Assembly: GCA_034231615.1 (NCBI GenBank)
Contig: CM067312.1
Location: 7,613,747-7,677,746 of the forward strand
From: Meghimatium bilineatum
Taxonomy: Eukaryota > Mollusca > Gastropoda > Stylommatophora > Philomycidae
Reading direction: 5' to 3'
Length of the DNA stretch: 64,000 nt
This document shows positions 10,223-19,274 of this stretch, one piece after another (the first letter of the stretch is position 1; the number at the start of each line of letters is the position of its first letter). A model generated the notes under the pieces. The model searched no databases. It was not told the DNA's origin and worked only from the letters and a program-made list of their open reading frames with translations. The translations under genes and the position numbers were made by a program.

Positions 10223-11450
10223 CTATTGTATTTCCCCATGTGGTTTGTTATCCACTCTTGCCGTTAAGCGTAGGGGTAATTGGAGCTCGAGCTTGCGTTC
10301 TAAAGCCAGATGTGTGGCCTCGGCTGTGCTATGACCGTGTCTGTACAGGATATCCTTGACGTTTTCTATCCATCTTTTCCATGGTCTTCCTCTGGCTTTG
10401 TACCCAGATCTCATTTGGTTATATGCTTGCACGGGCAACGTTTCGTCATGCATTCTCATAATGTGACCAAACCATTTGATCTGCTACCTATCTATGTCTT
10501 CTGTGCAAGGTGTTATGCCTATTCTTTTCCCCCTGATGTCTTAATTTCGTAATCTGTCAATCCTGGTGACCCCTGCAGCTTTCCTCAAGAATTTCATTTC
10601 ACGTGTGACTATCTTTCTGTAATGTGAAGATGAGAGAGACCAGGGTTGGCACTGGTAACACAGTGTTGGTAGGAATATACTGTAGATAATTTGTCTTTTA
10701 ACTTCCATCTCGATCTTGGGGTGAAGAAGTAGTGGTGACAGTTGGTAAGTTACTGCATTTGCCTTTTGACATCTCGTCTCTATTTCTCTATCGAGGCTTC
10801 CATTTTCTGTAAAAATACTACCGAGATATTTGAACTCTATTTGTTTTACTCCTATATTGACTATCTGTATGTTTAGTGGACTCGTTCTGCATATTTTCAT
10901 AGTTTCCGTCTTGTGTGTATTGATCTTCATGTTGTATTTTCTACATGTTGCAGATAGTGAGCTAACATGATTCTGTAGTTGTTCTTCGTTTTCGTATATG
11001 AGGCTCTGATTGTCTGCGAAAAGTAGTTTATTTATTTCATTGTTTAGTTGCTCTGAGTTGTCTTGTGATGTTTCCCTCTTCACTTTTTTTTTTTACCTCT
11101 TATATTATTCTAACAAACGATACGAAGACAGTCCACCTATTGGACGCCCTCGCAAAAGGTGGATAGATAGTGTATTAGAGAGACTCGGAAATATAACAGC
11201 AGAAGAGGCAAATAGAAAGGCAAAAAACCGTACACTCACTCTCCCCTCAACATCGAAAGGTACATGAGGACAGACAGAAGAAGAAGAAGATTATTCTATA
11301 TATGTATATATTGAAAAGCAAGGGTGAGAGCACGCTACCGTAGCCCACTCCCGTTAGTAAATTGTACATTATCTCAACTCTGTTATTCATCCTTTTACGT
11401 AGACAATTGTGTACGTAGGAAATAAAATATAGATGTACGCAGGTGTACAC
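10223..11450 (-). mobile_element. LINE reverse transcriptase, dead, interrupted
   Basis: The minus strand reads a reverse transcriptase and tail: GSVLSPLLFNIYI (11300-11360), then after an interruption (11113-11289) KRETSQDNSEQ, LLFADNQSL, KINTHKTETMKI, FKYLGSIFTENGSLDREIET, PTLCYQCQPWSL, REMKFLRKAAGVTRIDR, WFGHIMRMHDETLP and GYKARGRPWKRWIENV. All of 10223-11083 is one frame with only two or three stops. The catalytic box is FADN instead of FADD, so the second metal-binding Asp is lost. Everything upstream of GSVLSPLLFN is missing beyond about 11450. The element resembles common invertebrate LINEs of the RTE/jockey grade. I do not assign a clade. Confidence 0.85.
11113..11289 (+). mobile_element. 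LINE tail nested in another LINE, with target duplication
   Basis: A 177-bp insertion in the opposite orientation to its host. It encodes GRPRKRWIDSVLERLGNITA then EEANRKAKNR, the common LINE C-terminus, and ends in a (GAA)n-type tail. It is flanked by the 9-bp direct repeat ATTATTCTA at 11104-11112 and 11290-11298. Removing the insertion and one repeat brings the host frame back together from FNIYI to KRETSQDN, with one stop between. This is a 5'-truncated target-primed insertion. Confidence 0.8.
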
Positions 11451-11454
11451 GAAC

Positions 11455-11600
11455 CATTTCTTTCAATAGTGAAACGACGAAAACTAACATGGTTTGGACA
11501 TGTATGCAGACATGATTCCTTGTCGAAAACAATACTGAAGGGAGTCGTCGGGGAAGAGAAACAGAGGAGGGAAAATATTACTTGGCAAAGATAAGTTTAA
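11455..11600 (+). mobile_element. LINE C-terminal fragment (HDSLSK-type tail)
   Basis: Forward frame reads SIVKRRKLTWFGHVCRHDSL then SKTILKGVVGEEKQRRENIT and W. This is the best preserved copy in the window of this tail, with no stop over about 45 codons. It begins within a few bases of the 5' end of the reversed LINE at 10223-11450, so it is a third LINE piece in the cluster. Confidence 0.75.
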
Positions 11601-12204
11601 ATTATAACGTTTTCATAGACAAATGGACGGTGTTTAAATATAAAATACCAAATCATTTAAGTGCGGATTCTTCTAAATGACGTCAATACGATTATTCCTT
11701 TAGTAAATATAACGCCATATTTCGTGAGCAGCATTCGATGGCAGAAACGGGGGCGTGTCGTGTTCTCTTAAATACTTCTGGCAGTGTTGCCATATTATCA
11801 TAATTTCAAATTTGAAGTTCAGGGAACATAAAACCAAATATCACTGTTGGAGTATGAAACATGCTAATGACCTGAGACCCAAAAAAATCGACTGCACGAC
11901 ACAACATGGGGACAGACCAAGGGGAGGATGAAGCGATATCCTATTTACATTAGAATTGTTCCTCCCAAAGCGATCATATACAGACATATTCACACAGAAT
12001 TGTCTGACGATAAACTAAACAACACGCATATATCTTGTCTTTATCGCTGAATATTTAGATATAGATTTTTGCTACTGTAGCCAATTCAGTGGTAGTGGTT
12101 AGTGGGCCCCTTTAAAAATACAACTTGTTCGAACTTACTCATTGTTCTAAAGTTCATCGTCCACATAGTACTGGGATGGATTGGATGTATTAGTGGTAGA
12201 TATA
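11601..12204. other. Spacer with one stray repeat unit
   Basis: GAGCAGCATTCGATGGCAGA followed by AACGGGGGCG at 11725-11757 resembles the unit of the array at 12205-13140, about 450 bp before it. No coding region is recognised. Confidence 0.45.
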
Positions 12205-13140
12205 TATGCAACAATGATTGAGCAGCAATCGAGGGCAGAAACTGGTGCCCATATTGAACAATATATGAGCAATACTCAAGGCAGAAACTGGGGCGCATAT
12301 TGAACAATATATGAGCAATACTCAAGGCAGAAACTGGGGCGCATATTGAACAATATATGAGCAATACTCAAGGCAGAAACTGGGGCGCATATTGAACAAT
12401 ATATGAGCAATACTCAAGGCAGAAACTGGGACGCATTTTGAACAATATATGAGCAATACTCAAGGCAGAAACTGGGGCGCATATTGAACAATATATGAGC
12501 AATACTCAAGGCAGAAACTGGGGCGCATATTGAACAATATATGAGCAATACTCAAGGCAGAAACTGGGGCGCATATTGAACAATATATGAGCAATACTCA
12601 AGGCAGAAACTGGGGCGCATATTGAACAATATATGAGCAATACTCAAGGCAGAAACTGGGACGCATTTTGAACAATATATGAGCAATATTCAAGGCAGAA
12701 ACTGGGGCGCATATTGAACAATATATGAGCAATACTCAAGGCAGAAACTGGGGCGCATATTGAACAATATATGAGCAATACTCAAGGCAGAAACTGGGGC
12801 GCATATTGAACAATATATGAGCAATACTCAAGGCAGAAACTGGGGCGCATATTGAACAATATATGAGCAATACTCAAGGCAGAAACTGGGACGCATTTTG
12901 AACAATATATGAGCAATACTCAAGGCAGAAACTGGGGCGCATATTGAACAATATATGAGCAATACTCAAGGCAGAAACTGGGACGCATTTTGAACAATAT
13001 ATGAGCAATACTCAAGGCAGAAACTGGGGCGCATATTGAACAATATATGATCAATACTCAAGGCAGAAACTGGGGCGCACATTCAACAAAAATTGAGTAG
13101 CAATCCAGGGTAGAAACTGGGGCGTATATTCAACAATATT
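12205..13140. repeat. 46-bp minisatellite with 230-bp higher-order period
   Basis: About 20 units built on GCAATACTCAAGGCAGAAAC, TGGGGCGCATATTGAAC and AATATATGA. A unit variant with ACGCATTTT occurs at 12431, 12661, 12891 and 12983. The first spacings are exactly 230 bp (5 units) and the last is 92 bp (2 units). This shows amplification of a five-unit block. The edges are diverged. Confidence 0.95.
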
Positions 13141-13354
13141 TGAATAAATTCCAACAGGCGAAATTGAAGACACAATGTAATGAAGTTTAGTGAGTCACTG
13201 GAAATATACAGGGGAAAAAAACCCCACAAACAAAGCGACGTTTCGACATAATGGCATTCATGAAGAATAGAATTTAGCACATGATGAGGAAAGCACGGAA
13301 TTGCAAAAATAAAACCACAAAACTAAATTAAAACTGAAATGTCAGCCATAATGC

Positions 13355-13697
13355 AGTCATTAGTTAGAGTGTAATCACTAGTTAGAGTGTAGTCACTAGT
13401 TAGAGTGTAGTCACTAGTTAGAGTGTAGTCACTAGTTAGAGTGTAGTCACTAGTTAGAGTGTAGTCACTAGTTAGAGTGTAGTCACTAGTTAGAGTGTAG
13501 TCACTAATTAGTCAGAGGGTATTCATTAGTTAGTCAGAGTATAATCACTAGTTAGTCAGAGTGTAATCACTAGTTAGTCAGAGTGTAGTCAATAATTATG
13601 AAGAGTGTAGTCACTAGTTAGTCAGAGTGTAGTCACTAATTAGTCAGAGTGTAGTCACTAGTTAGTCAGAGTGTAGTCACTAATTAGTCAGAGCGTA
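13355..13697. repeat. 18-bp array changing to a 22-bp array
   Basis: The left part is AGTTAGAGTGTAGTCACT repeated (18 bp). From about 13500 the unit gains TAGTCAG or similar and becomes AGTTAGTCAGAGTGTAGTCA plus CT (22 bp). One array has thus switched unit length. Confidence 0.9.
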
Positions 13698-14214
13698 TGC
13701 ATGATGTTTCTTAACAGTCTTTCCGCAAACATTTATATTTTCAGTGACTCAAGTTTATGAAAGACCTAATCGAAATCGAACAAAGAGAAGAATACTCTTG
13801 CACGTGAATATTCGATTCTAATTGTGGTATCGTTGAAATCCGATTCTGTCTTGACCGTGACCTTATACATGACACAATAATCGATACATAATTCAATCAC
13901 GCATGTCAGAATTTTCAATAGTATTAGTACAGATGGCAGGTCCACCAATGTCTGATTGACATGGTTTCTTCTGAAGATTCTAGAATAGGCCACGGGCGCG
14001 AAATTGAAAAGGGAACCTCTTAACCTGCAGGTCAAGCGATTGTTGGTTCAATTTTGACCAGCTGTTTGGTATGATGAAGTGTTCTTGAGATGAAGCGCTG
14101 ATATGAGGAATCTGACAACTAATGGGTTAATCGTTCAACCACAAACTTAATAAACAGTTCATACATTTTTAGCTATAATGACGACAATTGTCTCTATGAC
14201 TTTTAAAAACGCAT
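13698..14214. other. Spacer, no gene recognised
   Basis: An 89-codon reverse frame (13766-14035) is the longest here and resembles no family I know. No repeats or transposon motifs. Confidence 0.35.
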
Positions 14215-15660
14215 TGTAAGTCAAGATATTTAAGTACTGTAAGATATTTAAGTACTATAAGATATTTAAGTACTATAAGATATTTAAGTACTGTAAGATA
14301 TTTAAGTACTGTAAGATATTTAAGTACTATAAGATATTTAAGTACTGTAAGATATTTAAGTACTGTAAGGTATTTAAGAACTATAAGATATTTAAGTACT
14401 GTAAGGTATTTAAGTACTGTAAGGTATTTAAGTACTGTAAGGTATTTAAGAACTATAAGATATTTAAGTACTGTAAGATATTTAAGTACTGTAAGATATT
14501 TAAGTACTGTAAGATATTTAAGTACTGTAAGGTATTTAAGAACTATAAGATATTTAAGTACTGTAAGGTATTTAAGTACTGTAAGGTATTTAAGTACTAT
14601 AAGATATTTAAGTACTGTAAGGTATTTAAGAACTATAAGATATTTAAGTACTGTAAGATATTTAAGTACTGTAAGGTATTTAAGAACTATAAGATATTTA
14701 AGTACTGTAAGGTATTTAAGTACTGTAAGGTATTTAAGTACTATAAGATATTTAAGTACTGTAAGGTATTTAAGAACTATAAGATATTTAAGTACTGTAA
14801 GGTATTTAAGTACTGTAAGGTATTTAAGTACTGTAAGGTATTTAAGTACTGTAAGATATTTAAGAACTATAAGATTTTTAAGTACTGTAAGGTATTTAAG
14901 TACTGTAAGGTATTTAAGTACTGTAAGATATTTAAGTACTGTAAGGTATTTAAGTAATATAAGATATTTAAGTACTGTAAGGTATTTAAGAACTATAAGA
15001 TATTTAAGTACTGTAAGGTATTTAAGTACTGTAAGGTATTTAAGTACTGTAAGATATTTAAGTACTGTAAGGTATTTAAGTAATATAAGATATTTAAGTA
15101 CTGTAAAGTATTAAGAACTATAAGATATTTAAGTACTGTAATGTATTTAAATACTGTAAGGTATTTAAGTACTATAAGATATTTAAGTACTGTAAGGTAT
15201 TTAAGAACTATAAGATATTTAAGTACTGTAAGGTATTTAAGTACTGTAAGGTATTTAAGTACTGTAAGGTATTTAAGTACTGTAAGATATTTAAGAACTA
15301 TAAGATATTTAAGTACTGTAAGGTATTTAAGTACTATAAGGTATTTAAGTACTGTAAGGTATTAAGTACTGTGAGATATTTAAGTGCTATAAGATATTTA
15401 AGTACTGTAAGGTATTTAAGTACTGTAAGGTATTTAAGTACTGTAAGGTATTAAGTACTGTGAGATATTTAAGTGCTATAAGATATTTAAGTACTGTAAG
15501 GTATTTAAGCACTGTAAGCTATTTAAGCACTGTAAGCTTTTTAAGTACTGTAAAGTATTTAAAAACTATAAGCTAGTTAAGTACTGTAAAGTATTTAAAA
15601 ACTGTAAGCTTTTTAAGTACTGTAAAGTATTTAAAACTGTAAGCTATTTAAGTACTGTAA
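14215..15660. repeat. 18-bp minisatellite, about 80 copies
   Basis: AAGATATTTAAGTACTGT and close variants (AAGGTATTTAAGTACTGT, AAGGTATTTAAGAACTAT) run for 1.4 kb. Variant units recur in ordered groups (for example GAACTATAAGATATTT about every 72-126 bp), suggesting block amplification. The right edge decays into AAGCTATTT and AAAGTATTT forms. A 74-codon forward frame inside it is a repeat by-product. Confidence 0.95.
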
Positions 15661-16319
15661 GAAAACTCACCTCAATGTTTGTGTTTACAACAAACTTTTG
15701 ATATGTCGTCACAAATCCCGCGCATATTCTTATATCTAGATATCCCGGGCTGAATAATTTCAGTTAAGGATGACGTTATCAGGGTTGTCCATAATTGACA
15801 TCAACACTGGAGGGGGGGGGGAAGCGGGGGGATATTGAAACATGTGGTATTTGTTGAGAGGTGGTTTGGGGGGGGGGGGGGGTTGATAGAAGTTGACGTC
15901 AAGAATACTGTTTTTATGCACCAACTAAATTGTTTAACTTTGAAACATTGCAAAAATATTGTAAATTTCTGTGAAGTAGCCAACTTCACCCTAGAACCTC
16001 CTTAGTCTTCTTTGATGCATTATACGGTAGATAATAGTGTCTCTTTGTTTTGCTCTCTTCTTCGGGCCCTGGCAACACATAGTCATAACACTCATTCTTC
16101 AATTTTATTTTTTTCTTCCTTCTCTTTACTCGGATATTCCGTTATTCATCCTCTTCACTCTTTCATTCTGACATTCCCTTATTCATCCCCTTCACTCTTT
16201 CATTCTTATATTCTGTTACTCTTCCTTCCATTTTCCCCATCTAGTTTCAACTCCTGCCATTAATTATGAATATTAGTGCTGCAGGCATCTGTTACACAGC
16301 ATTTATACAGACGTCCTTA
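15661..16319. other. Spacer with G-runs and a pyrimidine-rich patch
   Basis: G-runs at 15811-15820 and 15869-15882, both candidate G-quadruplex formers. 16060-16262 is C/T-rich with three copies of a roughly 45-bp unit (CCTCTTCACTCTTTCATTCT ...). No gene. Confidence 0.45.
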
Positions 16320-16590
16320 TGTTGCCGCTCCCCTTGGGGAGAATAGCAACACCATTCACCTGTCATGACCGTCGAAAGAGGCGACTAAAGAGGTGTGTGG
16401 TGGAGTTGGCTGTCCCGTCTCATAGAGGATCATAGTGATCTATAAGCTATGCTGAAGTCAGAGGTGTCCGGCAGAAAGCATAAAAATCGCACCAAAGCTG
16501 TAAACCATGAAACAACACACTCCGTTATTCGGACTAAATCCTGCTAATCTGCAGGAGTTTGACAACAAATCCATGAGAAGAAGAAGAATT
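16320..16590 (+). mobile_element. GAA-tailed SINE-like element
   Basis: One of the longer copies of a dispersed family. Order of blocks: TCATGACCGTCGAAAGAGGC, GACTAAAGAGGTGTG, GGCTGTCCCGTCTCATAGAG, GCTGAAGTCAGAGGTGTCCG, CGTTATTCGGACTAAATCCT, GCAGGAGTTTGACAACAAAT, and a (GAA)n end. Other copies or pieces: 24940-25100, 26790-26944, 28575-28805, 30470-30700, 37455-37620, 49660-49795, 51450-51620, 56215-56290 and 57835-58005. No coding frame. Confidence 0.75.
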
Positions 16591-16602
16591 TATCATGTAG
16601 AA

Positions 16603-16993
16603 CAGGGGGGTTCACAACCTTCTTTTTGCCCGTTATCCTTTTGTGTGACAATTTTTTACTTTGTTTAGCGCTCCATGTTTTGCGCTCCATGTTTTCGTCT
16701 TTATTATTTCGCCTCCTTGTTTTGCGCCTCCTGTGCGCCGCCTCATTCCGTGTACATAGATAACAAACTTTAAAGCGATTTAAAACAAGTTTTTTTGTTG
16801 CCTTTGAGCACCACCGGTGTTTTTTGTATAGTTTATATATCCGCATGTTTCTTATAATTTTTCCTTCAATTTATTCCTTTCTTGTGGTATCATTAGACAA
16901 GTCTGCAGCTCCCTGATTTCATAATTTTCTCTGTGGCCCCCTTCATGTCTGTAAACCCCCCAGGGGGCATATAGCACACGCTGAGAACACCTG
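16603..16993. mobile_element. hAT-like MITE
   Basis: About 390 bp bounded by inverted ends: CAGGGGGGTTCACAACC on the left and, on the other strand from the right, CAGGTGTTCTCAGCG. CAGGGGTTCTCAAC-type ends and internal GTGGCCCCC text are typical of hAT MITEs. The 8-bp flanks (ATGTAGAA and ATAACGAA) agree at only 5 of 8 positions, so the target duplication is not convincing. No transposase. Confidence 0.5.
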
Positions 16994-17029
16994 ATAACGA
17001 ACACACGCAAATACATTAACTTGTTAACA

Positions 17030-17165
17030 AATAAATAAGCTTGCAGGTTATCATAAACACATTTCAACGGTGTAAACGTGCTTGTTTTAAACATGTGATT
17101 GGACACGGTTTACACTCTAAAACTTTTTAGCAAGAACAATTGAGAGAATTAAGAGAACAAGTGAC
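17030..17165 (+). mobile_element. LINE C-terminal fragment, heavily decayed
   Basis: Nucleotide-level match to 360-520 and 45330-45470: AATAAATAAGCTTGCAGGTT, ATCATAAACAC, GTAAACGTGCTTGTTTTAAA and AGCAAGAACAATTGAGAG. The equivalent protein (VKLVWFGHVMRHDSLSK) can hardly be read. It is an old copy of the HDSLSK-type tail. Confidence 0.5.
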
Positions 17166-17457
17166 ATTTTTTTCTTTTTTAAAAACAATTAGAATTGGCC
17201 TTACGATATATTTTATTATCATCCAAATTACTGCGTACGGAGGTGAGTACGGTGTTTGGAGAAAAAGGGGGGGGGGTGGGGTGTCTCCACTTTCGTGTCC
17301 CTATGACTTTGACCATTGCTTGAGGGTTTCTTAATATTGTCATATTATTCGCCTGTTTTGGTTGCAAAGAAATTTTTCTAGTCGAAACGTCGCACGTGCT
17401 TATTTTCATTCTTATTATGCTGTTTTATCTATTGGTGACTAACTACTATATGTAGAT

Positions 17458-17742
17458 CAAGGGTACACTAAATGAGGCATGCGGGCCCAATCCGACCCAT
17501 CAAGTAAATAGCACTGGCCCGCCAGGATGAAATTAGAAGTTTAAAGGTAGTACGTGCGCTGATCTCTGAGTTTGAAAACACTTATTCTAATTCTAAGTTG
17601 TTGGTTGGGTCAAAGGGCATGAGCCCATGAACCGCTGGATCAGCAACTAACCAATTCTAAGTTGTTAAAAAATGTTGCCGGTCCATTCCCACAGTAGAAA
17701 AATAAAATCCATTTTCTGACTCACATAGGTTGCCCACATCTG
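17458..17742. mobile_element. Possible hAT-like MITE carrying a nested insertion
   Basis: The left end CAAGGGTACACTAAATGAGG, followed by GCGGGCCC, and the right end (reverse strand) CAGATGTGGGCAACCTATG resemble hAT MITE ends, but the inverted match is weak. Interior text such as CCGACCCATCAAG and TGGCCCGCC is typical of such elements. A 50-bp insertion at 17603-17652 interrupts it. Confidence 0.35.
17603..17652 (-). mobile_element. 50-bp GGTT...AACC element with 14-bp target duplication
   Basis: Exactly 50 bp, starting GGTTGGGTCAAAGGGCATGA and ending GCAACTAACC. It is flanked by the perfect 14-bp direct repeat AATTCTAAGTTGTT at 17589-17602 and 17653-17666. In reverse complement it matches 3661-3710 at 45 of 50 positions. 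The ends are short inverted repeats (GGTTGG and GGTTAG). A 14-bp duplication is unusual for classical DNA transposons and fits retroposition or an unfamiliar integrase. Confidence 0.7.
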
Positions 17743-18599
17743 ATGGTCACTTCATGTTTTCCGTTAGCAGAGAATTTCTACTTAAGTTTGTGAAGTCGAG
17801 TAAAAGTAACATTTTTATCTTCCTAAACTCATGAGGTACTAATTAACTAACGGATTTCTACGCATGCTCGTAGATAAGGGTGTGGGTACGTAGATAAGGG
17901 TGTGGGTTGTGATGTTAATCCCCCTCCCCTTATCAAATAGAACATGACTTTTAGCACTAGAAACGTAGCCGAAAAGGCTGGTTAAAAACCCCCAAAATTC
18001 CTTTCTTAGCTATTTTTCCACAGAAAAAGACATCGCATTTATCATTATAAAAAAGGACGATCTGACAACACATGACACTGTTTTGTGGAAACACCGCCCT
18101 CCTTCATTTAAGAGATCTACGGCCCTGGTGATACGTAATGCTCGGCGGTGTTCGTAAGATAAAATCTAATTTTTCTTTGAACGAAATATCCTTGATTTCG
18201 TCTTTCAGGGAAATTATCTTCTGAGAATTAACTCGCCGTCTTTGTGATTTGACGAAATAATTAACCGCCCTTATTAAGACTGACGAAACGGACTGACGGT
18301 AACCTTAATGCGTCTGAACCAATCATTTGCATAACGTCTCACAGCAGCTGCCAGCAGCACGTGCGTTGTTTCAGGGACTTACTGTTCCAGGGTTCAGAGG
18401 ATGTGGACACGCTGTGATGGCTTAGAGCATTGCTGGGACATCACAAATGGCAGCTGTGGGTCAAATTGCATCTTACAAAGTAACAGAATTAAAGTACTTC
18501 AGACAACAAGGATGTTTGCCGGAAATATTTCAGTTAATCTTGTCAAAGTTAGTTTTCTTCTTTTGTCCATTATCACATTCATTTTTGTCATTTCTAAAC
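17743..18599. other. Spacer, no gene recognised
   Basis: Contains a 23-bp tandem pair at 17865-17908 (GTAGATAAGGGTGTGG...). A 122-codon forward frame starting at 18401 owes its second half to the CAT-rich microsatellite that follows. Nothing else is assignable. Confidence 0.35.
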
Positions 18600-18768
18600 A
18601 TTTCTTTGTCGTTATCATTATCATCAGCCTCGTCATCCTCATCATCGTCATCGCTATCCTCATCGTCACCATCCTCACCGTCAACATCATTGACATCCTC
18701 ATTGTCAGCCTCATCATCAGCCTCATCATTATGCTCATGATCATATTGATGATAATGATGACAATCTA
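18600..18768. repeat. ATC/CTC trinucleotide microsatellite
   Basis: Imperfect CATCATCGTCATC-type trinucleotide repeat. It holds open several overlapping frames on both strands (Ile/Val-rich, Ser-rich, Met/Thr/Arg-rich, Asp/Glu-rich). None is a credible gene. Confidence 0.85.
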
Positions 18769-18804
18769 AAAAAGACAAAGTTGAACTGCGACAAAAAATA
18801 AACA

Positions 18805-18872
18805 CGACACGACACCCTCCCACCCCCCTGCTAGGAAGCCAGTGCATTACCAACTAAGCTACCGTAACTTTT
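18805..18872 (-). mobile_element. tRNA-like SINE head
   Basis: The minus strand carries GTTACGGTAGCTTAGTTGGT followed by AATGCACTGGCTTCC. TAGCTTAGTTGG is an excellent Pol III A-box. The expected B-box is replaced by a G-rich stretch, so this is a head fragment of a tRNA-derived SINE and not a working tRNA. Confidence 0.55.
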
Positions 18873-18905
18873 CTCGGAACTAATAGTCTAAAGTAAAGTA
18901 ATATC

Positions 18906-19240
18906 GCCATAACATATAACTTCCTAAACTATAGTTTTACATATAACTTTCTAAACTATAGTTTTACATATAACTTCCTAAACTATAGTTTTACATATAA
19001 CTTCCTAAACTATAGTTTTACATATAACTTCCTAAACTATAGTTTTACAAACTATAATTTCATAAACGATAATTTGATAAATTATAGCTTCAAAAACTGT
19101 AACTTCATAAATTATAACTTCAGAAAGTAGAGCTTCACAAACTAGAATGTTTAAACTAAAACAAGTCTATAAAGCTATAATTCCAAAACTAGAGATTAAC
19201 CAATTGTAGATTAATAAACTATAGCCTTAGAATCTTTAAC
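18906..19240. repeat. 27-bp minisatellite
   Basis: Five good copies of ATAACTTCCTAAACTATAGT plus TTTACAT to about 19050, then increasingly diverged copies (ATAATTTCATAAAC and so on) to about 19240. Confidence 0.85.
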
Positions 19241-19274
19241 TTCACAAACTATACAGAATAATTTAACATTCACA

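Noticed and set aside
18401-18853. Acidic and Ile/Val-rich frames near 18.5 kb
   Set aside because: Trinucleotide microsatellite opens five frames on both strands.
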